64,000 nucleotides of DNA from Olsenella sp. KGMB02461 (GCF_012584445.1 NZ_JABAHI010000008.1:1302001-1366000), one strand, 5' to 3'. Shown: positions 1-9,280, counted from the stretch's first letter. Translations and numbers: made by a program. The notes: a model not told the origin generated them from the letters alone.

Positions 1-1053
1 GATATAGTGTATAAAGAATAAAGCCACCTGATAATGGGCGTGTTTCCAGAATAAAGCCGGTAGGTAATAAACCCACTTATTAGTCCCCCAGTATTCCGGA
101 ACACTTGTTGTGAATTGAGAGATCGAAAGGGACTTTACGACCCTATGCCACACTCTTGCGGCTTGTGGCAAATACTTGACATCCAATGTAGCAGACCTTC
201 GGAACTGCTGCGCAATCTCCTTTGCCATCATTGCATGTTTTTCGTTTTCATCAAACATAGTACAACTATTCACTGCTGTTTCATATGGTAAGAGAGAATC
301 TGGATCATTTACATCATTTACTGAAACTGTCTGCGATACGGATAGATTCCATTGATATAGTGGACTATATACAAACTCTACTTCCCCTTTAGAAGCGATT
401 GCATTTAAATATAATATATTGAAATAGTAGTCTTCTGAGAACTTAACTCCCACAGGAAACAAAGAACTTCCTATACATTTTTTTAAAATATTTATTACTT
501 TACTACTATAAAGCCGTCCCCAAACAGCATTCCACTCGAATAGATTTTGAAATGGTAATTTCAAATTCGTATCTTTATGAAGGCATTTATCTAGCACGCT
601 TTTTGCTGGAATAGCTACGCTATCTATCTGACTCAATTCATCGTACTTCAATTTTGACGGCAGCTCTCCATCTTTTAAATATCCGAATACTGCCAGATCC
701 GCAGTATTATTACTTAGCACTTGGTCGATTCCCGCTTTCCAATTTGGCAGAAAACAATCATCTGCATCAAGGAACATAATCCACTGCCCACTCGCTGCCT
801 GAAGACCAGCATTGCGAGCAGCTGATCTTCCCATATTCTTCTGTGTAATTATATTTACTCTTGAATCATTTGCGCTTATATCAAGTAAGATCTCTCCGGT
901 TCTATCCGTAGAGCCATCATTTACAACAATTACTTCGAAGTCTTTGCTTGGAGTCTTCAACAGACTTTCAAGCGTTTCTCGGATAGTGCTTTCTGCTTGA
1001 TATGCGGGAATAACTACAGACAACTGCATTTTATTATATTCATGTGACAACAT
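1..1053 (-). CDS. Family 2 glycosyltransferase, 3' end outside window
   Basis: The frame stays open from an ATG at 1053 to the window edge, giving 351 residues without a stop, so the C-terminus is missing. The N-terminus has the GT-A hallmarks of family 2 enzymes: SVVIPAYQAE (residues 12-21), NDGSTDRT (45-52) and the metal and nucleotide-sugar motif LDADD (95-99). By family it transfers a sugar from a nucleotide donor to a growing surface glycan on the cytoplasmic face of the membrane; donor and acceptor cannot be read. The start lies 18 bases after the stop of the GT32 gene, so both belong to one minus-strand operon. The DNA is clearly A+T-rich compared with the window from 9 kb on, suggesting acquired polysaccharide genes. 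Confidence 0.88.
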   Translation of the reverse strand, partial: MLSHEYNKMQLSVVIPAYQAESTIRETLESLLKTPSKDFEVIVVNDGSTDRTGEILLDISANDSRVNIITQKNMGRSAARNAGLQAASGQWIMFLDADDCFLPNWKAGIDQVLSNNTADLAVFGYLKDGELPSKLKYDELSQIDSVAIPAKSVLDKCLHKDTNLKLPFQNLFEWNAVWGRLYSSKVINILKKCIGSSLFPVGVKFSEDYYFNILYLNAIASKGEVEFVYSPLYQWNLSVSQTVSVNDVNDPDSLLPYETAVNSCTMFDENEKHAMMAKEIAQQFRRSATLDVKYLPQAARVWHRVVKSLSISQFTTSVPEYWGTNKWVYYLPALFWKHAHYQVALFFIHYI

Positions 1054-1071
1054 AATTAAATACTCTCACTA

Positions 1072-1842
1072 CTAACTACGGTATTTAAGCATGCGACGGA
1101 TCCTTGCCGCAGTAACAGCTAACGTTTTATTCCAGCCTCTCTCCAGATAATTTCGTGTTAGGTCCATCTGATATCTGTATTGGGGTGATATCCAAGAGGC
1201 GTCGTAATGATGGATAGAATGCGTATGTGAGGTAACTCTTAGTGTCTCGCTTTCAAAGCTTCTAGGACAAAAGTACTCCGTGGGATATATACGGAAGCCC
1301 GCAACCTCCTGCACCCCCTGCTTGGCCTGAAGCCCTTGTTTAATTAGATATTCCGTAGTTCTTGTCACTACGGTTTCTCCTCGTACTTGTCTCCCTCGGT
1401 TAGTTAAAAAAGGACTATTGTAGTAACCTTTTAACATTTGTTCCAGAAAAGGCATCTTTGCATAAGCACCCATACCCAACCCAGGATTCACTACACCAAC
1501 CGACTTATCAGGAATGGGATCCTTTTCGTACCCTAAAAATGGCCCTAAAGGCAAAATATCCTCGAATGATCTAACCACTTCTACATCAGTATCGAAGTAT
1601 AGGCCACCACACTCATTCAATATTTTAAATCTGGCAACGTCACTAACAAATGCCCATTTTTTCTGCTCATATGCTTCTTTAACATAAGTACAGCAATTAA
1701 TGTCAAAGTTAGCTTCGTTCCATTCAATAATTTCATAGCCTGGGAAAAATTCCCGCCACGAAGCAATGCAATTTTTCCCTTCTTGCGAAAGCTTTCCGTG
1801 CCCGAACCAACAATAGTGAATTATCCGCGGTATCGCTTTCAC
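1072..1842 (-). CDS. GT32-type glycosyltransferase (OCH1/capsular family)
   Basis: The 256-residue protein opens with IPRIIHYCWFGHGKLS, a very typical start for the glycosyltransferase sugar-binding (DXD) family GT32, and has the DXD motif in YFDTDVEV (DTD at residues 84-86). No membrane segment is seen, so it should act at the inner membrane face, adding a sugar to a lipid-linked repeat unit; the sugar cannot be told. It sits 15 bases downstream of the polymerase gene and just ahead of the family 2 glycosyltransferase. The length fits the family. The A+T-rich base composition matches its neighbours. Confidence 0.85.
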   Translation of the reverse strand: MKAIPRIIHYCWFGHGKLSQEGKNCIASWREFFPGYEIIEWNEANFDINCCTYVKEAYEQKKWAFVSDVARFKILNECGGLYFDTDVEVVRSFEDILPLGPFLGYEKDPIPDKSVGVVNPGLGMGAYAKMPFLEQMLKGYYNSPFLTNRGRQVRGETVVTRTTEYLIKQGLQAKQGVQEVAGFRIYPTEYFCPRSFESETLRVTSHTHSIHHYDASWISPQYRYQMDLTRNYLERGWNKTLAVTAARIRRMLKYRS

Positions 1843-1857
1843 AAAAGCCTCGCTTTC

Positions 1858-3666
1858 TTACTTCAGAGATCCCAATATGCCGTTGCAGTTCTGCGTCATT
1901 GACAATTTACCTAGTAATCTATTTCCCGCAATTACAATGTAGTAATTAAATGCCACTAGCATAAATGTTGTCTCCATCAGACCCATAATTGCAAAAAGCG
2001 ATAGACCAAGCGCCTCTGGCGTGGGACTACCAATTCGGCACGGAACGAAGAGTCCGAAGATTTGCACAATTACTATGAGCATAAATGGAATCAAACCGAA
2101 TCTAATAAGCAAGTTGATATAACCCATATCAACTAGATAAGAACTCACAATTTTATAATCTACGTTTAGTAAATCTACGTTATGCCCCATTAAATTAAGC
2201 GGCATTTGTTTTAAAAAGAAATGCGCAAGCTCTGGTCTCATTGAAAGCAAGTCATTTAACTTCCTCATCCAAGCTATATCAGCATCAAAACCATATGCAA
2301 TTAACACTGAAGCAACTAGCGGCATTACTCCAATAATTCCGATACTCCACAAGCAAATAGCTCGCCCTTTCCCCTGACAGCTCATAGACATACATGTTAA
2401 GGAATATAGTAAAACTGCTGAAATTAGAAGTACTTCGCAAGTTCTAGATTTTGGATATAAATGAATAAACAGCAGCAGGGGAATAGCTACTAAGACACTT
2501 AGCAGCTTGAATTTAGGAGCCCTTATTACCAACCAAGCAATATAGGCAGAGATGACGAAGATTCCAAGGGTATTGGGATGCAAAAAGCCCAATGAAGTTC
2601 TCAATGTAAAGTTTGGACTCACTTGATAATAGCTTGGAATAATTCCTAGGGCAGAGGCAAAAACTGTTAATGCAACTAAAGCTCCTAAGGTAACTGTACC
2701 AATAAGTGCACAAGCCCTTACGTCGACATTTTGTGCAGCAATAATAAATAGCCAGACAATCATAAGGCTCAAGTCGCGCGACTGAAGCCAACTGACAAAC
2801 AAGACTAAAGTAATCAGTACCCCTACAACAACTTGCCGCTTGCTATACTTAATAAGACACAGTCTGAGAATAAGCAGTGCGACTACCATTACTTTCGTCA
2901 CTAATTCCAGTACTGTGCAATTGATGAGAAGAAAGCCTGAGAAATAATAAAGTATTACAAGCAATAATGCTCCATAAGTAATATATGATCCCTCTTTGTC
3001 TTCATAAGAGCTTCTGAGCGCATAACTTGCCTGCTCTTGGCCCTCCTCTAAATTAACTTTTAGATGTTTAGGACTATCCTCTATTACATTTGTTGTATTT
3101 TTTATATTTTTATATACGAATATCTTTATTCCGTATATTAGCAGGATCATATAACTCGGAAGACATCCTAAAAGGATAATGGCCGCTATTGATTGCGCGG
3201 TTAATACATTTTTATAGATGCCAAGAATTTCTATGTTTAAGGACCCTCCTTTGGCGTCCTCCGCTTCAATTAGAGCTGTTTTAACCTCATCCAGTACACC
3301 GTGGTCAAATGAATCGGACGCCCCCCTAAGCATGAGCGTGTATGAATTGGCGCCCTTCAATAGAGGAGATGGTTCAAATGAAATTCCTGCCCTATCTAAT
3401 AAATCTGGAATTTCATCCCGTAAAAGTGAGCCACTTTTTGCACTTGAAAGGAGCTGCGATTCGAGTTCCTTTTGGGCATTACTCGAACCCCCATATCTAA
3501 TTAACACATCCTGCTTAGGCGAGATGCTAAATGAAAGCAATGCGACATCACTAGTTCCTCCCCTAAAAAAAGCATTTCCCATCCCTATAAAGATGCACAG
3601 AATCGAAGTGACTAGTAGGCGCCATCCACCTCGTTTTAGTAATTCCAGTGCGTTTTGGAACGACAT
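1858..3666 (-). CDS. Polysaccharide polymerase (Wzy-like) with Wzz-like N-terminal domain
   Basis: 602 residues. The first about 185 resemble a small chain-length regulator: a membrane helix near residues 17-35, an outside domain of about 120 residues rich in charged helices, and a second helix near 158-182. A charged cytoplasmic linker (about 190-230) follows, then about ten membrane helices with the motif TSLGFLHPNTLGIF, typical of Gram-positive O-antigen/capsule polymerases. I infer that it joins repeat units and controls chain length in one protein. A strong ribosome site (AAGGAGGTG) lies 6 bases before the ATG at 3666. Wzz and Wzy are normally separate proteins. The polymerase call rests on topology and one motif, so an O-antigen ligase is possible. 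Confidence 0.75.
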   Translation of the reverse strand: MSFQNALELLKRGGWRLLVTSILCIFIGMGNAFFRGGTSDVALLSFSISPKQDVLIRYGGSSNAQKELESQLLSSAKSGSLLRDEIPDLLDRAGISFEPSPLLKGANSYTLMLRGASDSFDHGVLDEVKTALIEAEDAKGGSLNIEILGIYKNVLTAQSIAAIILLGCLPSYMILLIYGIKIFVYKNIKNTTNVIEDSPKHLKVNLEEGQEQASYALRSSYEDKEGSYITYGALLLVILYYFSGFLLINCTVLELVTKVMVVALLILRLCLIKYSKRQVVVGVLITLVLFVSWLQSRDLSLMIVWLFIIAAQNVDVRACALIGTVTLGALVALTVFASALGIIPSYYQVSPNFTLRTSLGFLHPNTLGIFVISAYIAWLVIRAPKFKLLSVLVAIPLLLFIHLYPKSRTCEVLLISAVLLYSLTCMSMSCQGKGRAICLWSIGIIGVMPLVASVLIAYGFDADIAWMRKLNDLLSMRPELAHFFLKQMPLNLMGHNVDLLNVDYKIVSSYLVDMGYINLLIRFGLIPFMLIVIVQIFGLFVPCRIGSPTPEALGLSLFAIMGLMETTFMLVAFNYYIVIAGNRLLGKLSMTQNCNGILGSLK

Positions 3667-3764
3667 AGAAACACCTCCTTAAAACGGTCTCGTCTAAATA
3701 TCAATTACTCTAAGCACTGTCAGCTTTCTAGGACTCTCCAATTACAATCACAAAGTCATATTTT

Positions 3765-4868
3765 TTATATTGTTATAATTTTTCTTAAATATTTATTTCG
3801 CATCATGCCCGTAGTAATTAGCCAGCAGAATAAAGTGATCCCAGTTGTGTAAATAAGCCTCCCCAAAAAGTCCGCAGGGTGCCATATTTGAGCAACAAGC
3901 GTTATTATTGGCATATGTAGTAAATAGATTCCTAGTGTTGATGACCCTAAAGATGTTATCCACTTTGCAATTGGCTTTTTCCCCACGATCTCAGTAATCG
4001 GGTTCATAAATAGATAGAACCATCCAATGATTACTGGGACGCCAAGCACTGTACTAAGGATGCCCATTCCGCTAACTTTTCCTCTTAAAAGGCTAAGCGC
4101 AATAGACCAGATCACTAAAAGGCCGTATGTTATCAATCCCATTCTTGCATCTTTTGCCTTAATTGAAAGGCCTTGTCTTACGAGACCTCCGCAAACAAAA
4201 TAAACCAAAGCGTCAATTCCGTTATAGGGATTTAGCCGAAACACCCAGCTGCGAGCATTTTCTATTGCCATCCCCCAGGAGTCCGGTAAAACAGCCTGCA
4301 AAAAAGAAATAATATAAGACAACGCCGCGATGGTAATAGCTAATAAAAATAGGGGCACGACAAAAGAATACTTGACTGTCAGATTGTTATTAAGTGCTAC
4401 ATATATCAATGGAGTAATAATATACAATGCGGCTAAGGTTTGAAGGAACCATAGTACTCCCGTAAATTGAGACCCAGGACCCGTTTCAAGCATCCATTGA
4501 ACCACTGTATTTAAGGTCAAGGGACTGCCTGTCACAAGCGCTTGAGAAATAATAAGAATAAGGGACCACACAATTAAGAGCACTATTACTTTTTTTAGAC
4601 GACGGCAATGCTTTCTCTCATCAAATGGTTTGTCAGAAAGCAAGAGAAACCCGTTCACAAAAAAGAAGATTGGTACACCTTCACAAGCAATTCGAATGGC
4701 AAATTGCAAATATGTCTGCACACTAGGATTGTCAATAATATCGATATTGAATAATCCTGTATGAAGAGGGACGACCATGCATATCGCCAATGCCTTAAGC
4801 GCATCCAAACCCCAAATACGCGCCGACCTATGCGTTTGACGATTGTCATTACCAGCTAACTGTTTCAT
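3765..4868 (-). CDS. Membrane acyltransferase, family 3 (OafA/WecH type)
   Basis: 367 residues with about ten hydrophobic segments. The N-terminus RIWGLDALKALAICMVVPLHTG carries the conserved early histidine of acyltransferase family 3, which places acetyl or similar groups on surface sugars (quoted in two parts here: RIWGLDALKALAIC then MVVPLHTG). The charged patch after helix 2 (DERKHCRRLKKV) fits the family. The ATG overlaps the stop of the DUF4422 gene by one base (TAATG), which implies translational coupling. It probably decorates the polysaccharide made by the surrounding genes; the acyl group is unknown. Downstream lies about 98 bases of A+T-rich spacer before the polymerase gene, which could hold an internal promoter. 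Confidence 0.85.
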   Translation of the reverse strand: MKQLAGNDNRQTHRSARIWGLDALKALAICMVVPLHTGLFNIDIIDNPSVQTYLQFAIRIACEGVPIFFFVNGFLLLSDKPFDERKHCRRLKKVIVLLIVWSLILIISQALVTGSPLTLNTVVQWMLETGPGSQFTGVLWFLQTLAALYIITPLIYVALNNNLTVKYSFVVPLFLLAITIAALSYIISFLQAVLPDSWGMAIENARSWVFRLNPYNGIDALVYFVCGGLVRQGLSIKAKDARMGLITYGLLVIWSIALSLLRGKVSGMGILSTVLGVPVIIGWFYLFMNPITEIVGKKPIAKWITSLGSSTLGIYLLHMPIITLVAQIWHPADFLGRLIYTTGITLFCWLITTGMMRNKYLRKIITI

Positions 4869-5632
4869 TAGAAACTCTTCTCGTATTTCTTGCCGCTATA
4901 TTTAGCGGCAAGAAATGAACTACCTTTTTTAATCCAATTAACAGGTTCAATATTTTTAAGGGGTGCTTCCATAAATGGAACGCTGTTCTTCTCGAGCCAA
5001 GTATCAAGTAGATACTCGCTCATTCGACCCGGCACGCGAGCCTCAAAAGGACTTAACTGGCTGTAATCGAGGTGTTTCTCGGCAGTTTTGAGGACAGGAA
5101 AAAGCCAAGAGCAATACTCGTCCAGGAGATTCTTACGCATCAGCATCATATTGAACATATGCCCACCGGTTTGCTTCATGTGATGGTTGAAGCTAGCGAG
5201 GTAGTCGGGAGCAACCTCTGAGAGCGTGTCGCGAATATAGTCGATATGAGCTCCGTCGAGGGTATTGGCGTAGTGAGACTCAAGAGTCTCGATATAGTAC
5301 TTGCGCTTTTTAGGGAGGACTACTGGAGCTTTCGCCAGAAGATCTTGGGCTTCTGAGCTAGTAAGAACTCCCTTTTCACCAGAACCTGCAAAGTGCCGGC
5401 GATAGTGGGCAAGACCGATTGCTGGAGCGTCAAGGTTCTTCCATGCCCAATAGAGTCCAGTAAGTTCACAGTAGTGGTTGTTCTCAGTAGAGATATTGTC
5501 ACCCTCATCATCGCGCTGGAAGTGAGGGATGGATTCTTTTCCAGCAGCACCCACCTGCACAGGAAGATAAAGCGGATCATCAGGCATCCAATAGGGCTTG
5601 TGTGCCGCAACGATGATTGTAGGAGTCGACAT
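4868..5632 (-). CDS. DUF4422 glycosyltransferase
   Basis: 254 residues. The pattern IIVAAHKPYWMPDD, a stretch including ELTGLYWAWKN and IGLAHYRRHF is characteristic of DUF4422 proteins, found in capsule and exopolysaccharide clusters and regarded as glycosyltransferases. No signal peptide or membrane helix is visible, so the enzyme should be cytoplasmic. It is the first gene of the A+T-rich cluster on the minus strand, 128 bases from rmlB. The start region (ATG at 5632) is preceded by an A+T-rich stretch with inverted repeats TGCTAGA (5645-5651) and TCTAGCA (5670-5676) that may be promoter or operator. The C-terminal lysine-rich tail (SGKKYEKSF) may touch the membrane surface. Confidence 0.83.
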   Translation of the reverse strand: MSTPTIIVAAHKPYWMPDDPLYLPVQVGAAGKESIPHFQRDDEGDNISTENNHYCELTGLYWAWKNLDAPAIGLAHYRRHFAGSGEKGVLTSSEAQDLLAKAPVVLPKKRKYYIETLESHYANTLDGAHIDYIRDTLSEVAPDYLASFNHHMKQTGGHMFNMMLMRKNLLDEYCSWLFPVLKTAEKHLDYSQLSPFEARVPGRMSEYLLDTWLEKNSVPFMEAPLKNIEPVNWIKKGSSFLAAKYSGKKYEKSF

Positions 5633-5760
5633 GAGTCAATCCAATGCTAGATACGTTCTTTATATCTTGTCTAGCATAATTACAAACGTATGTAATACGA
5701 AAGACCTCGATTGATCTCTACAGAATCCAAAAAAGAACAATACCTAGACCTGCGGCGTAT

Positions 5761-6753
5761 TTAAGCGCCTAAATTCCCATAGATTGTTGAGATAAGGCCT
5801 TGGTAAAAGGAGATACTAGGACTCCAATTGAGATAGCGTTGGATCTTTGAGATATCTAGGCCATAACGAGTGTCGTGGCCGGGACGATCTTTGACGTGGG
5901 TCATGAGACGAGGAGAAATATCAGGATCGCCGGTAAGCTTGGAAAGTGTATCGAGGATGGTGGTGATGAGGGATATGTTGGTGTGTTCTTCTCGGGCACC
6001 AATGTTGTAGATCTCGCCAGGAAGAGCGTTTTGAATGACGGCATCGATGGCTCGGCAATGGTCGTCGACGTGGATCCAGTCGCGCACATTGCGGCCATCG
6101 CCATAGATAGGGATTGGTTGGTGGGCAAGGGCGCGGCTGATGGTGAGAGGGATGAGTTTCTCGGGGTATTGACGCGGCCCATAGTTGTTTGAGCAGCGAG
6201 TGATGTTGACGGGCATGCCGTAGGTGTCCCGGTAAGAAAGAACGAAGGTGTCGGCGGATGCCTTGGAAGCTGCGTAGGGAGAGCGAGGAGCGAGGGGGCT
6301 TTTCTCGGTAAAGAGGAGGTCAGGGCAGTCGCGAGGAAGGGAGCCGTAGACCTCGTCGGTGGAAATCTGGATGAAGCGATGGTGCTCGGGGTCTTGATGG
6401 ACCCAGTGCTGGCGAGCGGCTTCAAGGAGTGTGACTGTACCCAGTACGTTGGTGTGAGCGAAGAGTTCGGGAGTTTGGATGGAGCGGTCGACGTGGCTTT
6501 CGGCAGCGAAGTTGACCACAACATTGGGGTTGTACTGGGTGAAAACGGCGGACATGGCGGCCTGGTTGGTGATATCGGCCTGGATGAAGGCATAGCGCGG
6601 ATCCTGTGCCACGGATGAGAGATTTGCCAAGTTGCCTGCATAGGTGAGTGCATCCACGTTGACGATGCGCAAGTCTGGATGGGCGGCCAGCTCATGTAGG
6701 ATGAAGTTTGAACCTATAAAGCCGGCGCCGCCGGTTACGAGCATCGCGGTCAC
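5761..6753 (-). CDS. rmlB: dTDP-glucose 4,6-dehydratase
   Basis: 330 residues of the extended short-chain dehydrogenase family. The NAD site GGAGFIGS is at residues 8-15, the catalytic pair YAASK is near residue 160, and the RmlB-type stretches SRFIQISTDEVYG-like (FIQISTDEVYGSLP) and NNYGPRQYPEKLIP are present. It makes dTDP-4-keto-6-deoxyglucose, precursor of dTDP-rhamnose and related sugars, so it supplies the adjoining polysaccharide cluster. The start is GTG at 6753 with AAGGAG seven bases upstream. It has higher GC than the glycosyltransferase genes, marking a composition boundary. rmlA, rmlC and rmlD are not in the window. Confidence 0.93.
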   Translation of the reverse strand: MTAMLVTGGAGFIGSNFILHELAAHPDLRIVNVDALTYAGNLANLSSVAQDPRYAFIQADITNQAAMSAVFTQYNPNVVVNFAAESHVDRSIQTPELFAHTNVLGTVTLLEAARQHWVHQDPEHHRFIQISTDEVYGSLPRDCPDLLFTEKSPLAPRSPYAASKASADTFVLSYRDTYGMPVNITRCSNNYGPRQYPEKLIPLTISRALAHQPIPIYGDGRNVRDWIHVDDHCRAIDAVIQNALPGEIYNIGAREEHTNISLITTILDTLSKLTGDPDISPRLMTHVKDRPGHDTRYGLDISKIQRYLNWSPSISFYQGLISTIYGNLGA

Positions 6754-6985
6754 GGATGGGCTCCTTGGGGCTTGTCCTGTTGGTATTAACGCTTAGAGAA
6801 ATGCCTTGATAGCGTTGCTTGCGCCTCTCCAATTAATATTACTTGCACACGGGCCGAGCCCGGTCTCACATGAAGCGTTACTCCTTCGAGAAGGTATCGC
6901 TTGGTTAAATCACCGCAAAGGGTCTAATTTAAAGGAGTAGTTTTTAAAAGACTGTTCATAAAAAACTCTCTGCTAAGGAAGCCCA
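6754..6985. promoter_or_regulatory. Divergent intergenic region between rmlB and the 523-residue gene
   Basis: This 232-base A+T-rich spacer must contain the start signals of both divergent genes. On the plus strand a poor promoter candidate (TTGCTT near 6817 and TATTAC near 6839) can be seen, and AAGGAAG at 6975-6981 is the ribosome site of the plus gene. No clear operator was found. Confidence 0.35.
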
Positions 6986-8557
6986 ATGGACTCGCAGCGC
7001 GCTATGGTTAGAAACTTTGATTCTGTGCATCAAGCCAAGGATTGGTATGAGTGCCGCAGCTGCTCAGCGGACAACAGCCAGTATGTTCCTTCCAACATGT
7101 GGAGCTCTGAAAACGCCCTACACCATGCCCTTATGGAGGGTAGCTGCAAAGACACGAGCCTCTGCGAACTTGCTGCTCCACGTATCAAGTATTTCGCTGG
7201 TTGCCTTCGCACCGCATCTCTTTATAGCCCTACTATTCTTCTGACCGACTCGAACCTCTTGGACGGTGTCTTTTTTCTCGCCTTGGGCCCTAGGGGATGC
7301 AGGGAGCTACTGGGCCTAGCTGAACAGGAACCCCTTCCCCTTACCGTGCTCTGCCGCAATAAAAGTACGCTGAGAGAGGCTTACGGAAGTTTTTTGGGCA
7401 TACCTGGTGCTGGAGCGCACAAGGCTGGAGCTATTGGAACATCCGAGCTCTCGAGTAATGGGACTAAGGCATCGGATGCTCCGGCCCTCAAGCCCTTTCC
7501 TGAGCTGTCCGCACTGAGCATCTTTACTACCTCCAAGCCCGCCCATGCTGCCTCGTGCCAAGAACGCTGCAACATTGTCTGGGACCAAATTTGCAACTTG
7601 GATAATGCTGAGTTTTCCAAGGGTTGCTCCCGTTTTATCGCGCAAAGAGCTGGACTCAATCCCGTTGACTTGACCGCCTACACCCTCGCCATCAAGGACT
7701 GGCTGGATGCCTATGACTCTGGAGTAATAGGACACTCCTCGTCTTGTGTGCTTCCTGACTTCTCCGCCCGTTTTAGGCAGATCTCTGATCCGTACTTCAA
7801 GCTGTACAAAAACCATGCACACCAGGACGAAGAGGCGATTCAGTCGTTGTGGGACTCAAAAGACGTCAATATTGGCAATCGAACAAAGGCCCGAGCGTAT
7901 ATAAGAAGCCAGCTAGGAATCTCGCCATGCCCAGAGGATCCGACTGCCTTCTGCCCTGATGATGAACGGCTCATCTTTGACTGGTACGATTTTTGTTACT
8001 GCCGGGCAATCGCTGAAGCAAACCATTCCTCTCTCATAAGCATTGAGGGTCCCTCTACTTTGGCGCCTCACTCAAACTCGCAGGTGTTTGCGCACTTCTC
8101 CGAGATTGTATTGGAGCATAGAGACGAGATTGAACGCTATAAGACAAAGAACGGAAATGTCCGCGTAAGCAATCTGGGAGGGATCCTCAGTACGCTTCAG
8201 TCCATTCCTTCGGGCATGTTCAGACAAATCTGCGTAACCTACCAAAAAGATATAAAGCTCTGGTGGGAGGTTCCAGCCAGCAACAGCAAGGAAAAGAGCA
8301 AGAAAGCCTACCATGTAACCTATGCGATTAATAACGGTATAAATTGCAGATCCTTTTGTGACTTAGTGCGGGAATCTATCGGATCGTTAGGCATCGCCGT
8401 CTTTGCGTTTGTCTTATCTACAGATTTGGCTACAAATCTAGTAGGACTAGGCGCCTTGGTGGGCGCACTCATCCTAAGCAGTTTCGATGACATAAAGAGC
8501 ATTATCGATCTCTATAGAGAGGCAAGGCAGGCCACCGGTAGCTTTATGATTTCCTAA
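6986..8557 (+). CDS. Unrecognised 523-residue protein with hydrophobic C-terminus
   Basis: I do not recognise this family. The ATG at 6986 follows AAGGAAG by four bases. The N-terminal third has several cysteines (ECRSCSADN) and a hydrophobic stretch PTILLTDSNLLDGVFFLALGP (residues about 83-103) that looks buried rather than transmembrane. The middle is mixed helical, with DFCYCRAIAEANHS, and the last 55 residues include a hydrophobic hairpin (about IAVFAFVLSTDLATNLVGLG and ALVGALILSS), so the protein may be tail-anchored. The NUDIX gene begins ten bases after its stop, implying an operon and perhaps a joint function. It lies between polysaccharide and iron-storage genes, so context gives no further clue. 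No catalytic motif was identified. Confidence 0.8.
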   Translation: MDSQRAMVRNFDSVHQAKDWYECRSCSADNSQYVPSNMWSSENALHHALMEGSCKDTSLCELAAPRIKYFAGCLRTASLYSPTILLTDSNLLDGVFFLALGPRGCRELLGLAEQEPLPLTVLCRNKSTLREAYGSFLGIPGAGAHKAGAIGTSELSSNGTKASDAPALKPFPELSALSIFTTSKPAHAASCQERCNIVWDQICNLDNAEFSKGCSRFIAQRAGLNPVDLTAYTLAIKDWLDAYDSGVIGHSSSCVLPDFSARFRQISDPYFKLYKNHAHQDEEAIQSLWDSKDVNIGNRTKARAYIRSQLGISPCPEDPTAFCPDDERLIFDWYDFCYCRAIAEANHSSLISIEGPSTLAPHSNSQVFAHFSEIVLEHRDEIERYKTKNGNVRVSNLGGILSTLQSIPSGMFRQICVTYQKDIKLWWEVPASNSKEKSKKAYHVTYAINNGINCRSFCDLVRESIGSLGIAVFAFVLSTDLATNLVGLGALVGALILSSFDDIKSIIDLYREARQATGSFMIS

Positions 8558-8566
8558 GGAGTGCTC

Positions 8567-9115
8567 GTGTCCCCTATCAAAAAAGCCCAGGAGAAGATTC
8601 TTTTCTCCTCTGGACAACCCATACACCTGCAAGTGATTTCCAGCCAGGTGACTCGCTTGGACGGCCTAGTCTATGACACCCAATTCGTCCAATGCGGAAC
8701 CGGCAAAGGCTCTGTCTGTGTAGCTTTCGACGATGCAGGCCGCCTTTTATTGGGGAAGCACTGGAGGGCAGCCCTTAGAGGCGAAAGCCTAGAGTTTCCC
8801 AGAGGAAGAGCCATGGCTGAAGAATCTCCGGAGGATTGCGCGAGACGCGAGCTCTATGAAGAAACTGGGTTAGAGGCTCAGGAGGCAACGCTTCTGACCA
8901 AAATCCACGGGGATACCGGACTGCTCCGCGACGAAGTCTGTATCGTGGCCTGCCGAGTCAGTTATCCTGTCTCCTCCAATATGGGAGATGGCGAGTTCTC
9001 TTCAACTTCTTGGGCCAGTCCCGAAGAGTTCAAGCGACTGGTTTTAGAGGGTTGTGTCTCAGACGCTCTCACAATCTCTGCCTTCCTAATATGGGAACTA
9101 TGGAAGCTGAGCTAG
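8567..9115 (+). CDS. NUDIX hydrolase (ADP-ribose pyrophosphatase-like)
   Basis: The protein carries a complete NUDIX box (G-x5-E-x7-REUxEExGU), starting GRAMAEE and ending RELYEETGL at residues about 80-102, so the Mg2+-binding glutamates are present. Such enzymes hydrolyse nucleoside diphosphates linked to another moiety; the ADP-sugar type has a similar length (about 180). I choose GTG at 8567 because AAGGAG (8556-8561) lies five bases before it, while the GTG at 8561 overlaps that site. The gene is coupled to the unknown 523-residue gene, whose stop overlaps the ribosome site. Substrate is unknown: ADP-ribose, a sugar nucleotide from the nearby rml pathway, or an oxidised nucleotide are all possible. 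Confidence 0.87.
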   Translation: MSPIKKAQEKILFSSGQPIHLQVISSQVTRLDGLVYDTQFVQCGTGKGSVCVAFDDAGRLLLGKHWRAALRGESLEFPRGRAMAEESPEDCARRELYEETGLEAQEATLLTKIHGDTGLLRDEVCIVACRVSYPVSSNMGDGEFSSTSWASPEEFKRLVLEGCVSDALTISAFLIWELWKLS

Positions 9116-9216
9116 AAGCCGGGATCGGAAACAAGGCTGGTGATACAGCCGAAAAATCTAGCAAGCATTCTTAAACAGTGGGCCCCTGAGAATGGAAGCT
9201 TGAGGCGAGAGCAAGG

Positions 9217-9228
9217 GTTTCTTGGCAG
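9217..9228 (+). repeat. Degenerate copy of the TGCCGAGAAAC element
   Basis: GTTTCTTGGCAG, one mismatch from the GTTTCTCGGCA orientation of the element, between the NUDIX and ferritin genes and reading in the direction of transcription. Confidence 0.4.
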
Positions 9229-9280
9229 GGGTTTAGAATTGAGGGGTCGCAATGATGCGGCCTTGGACGAGAGGATGACT

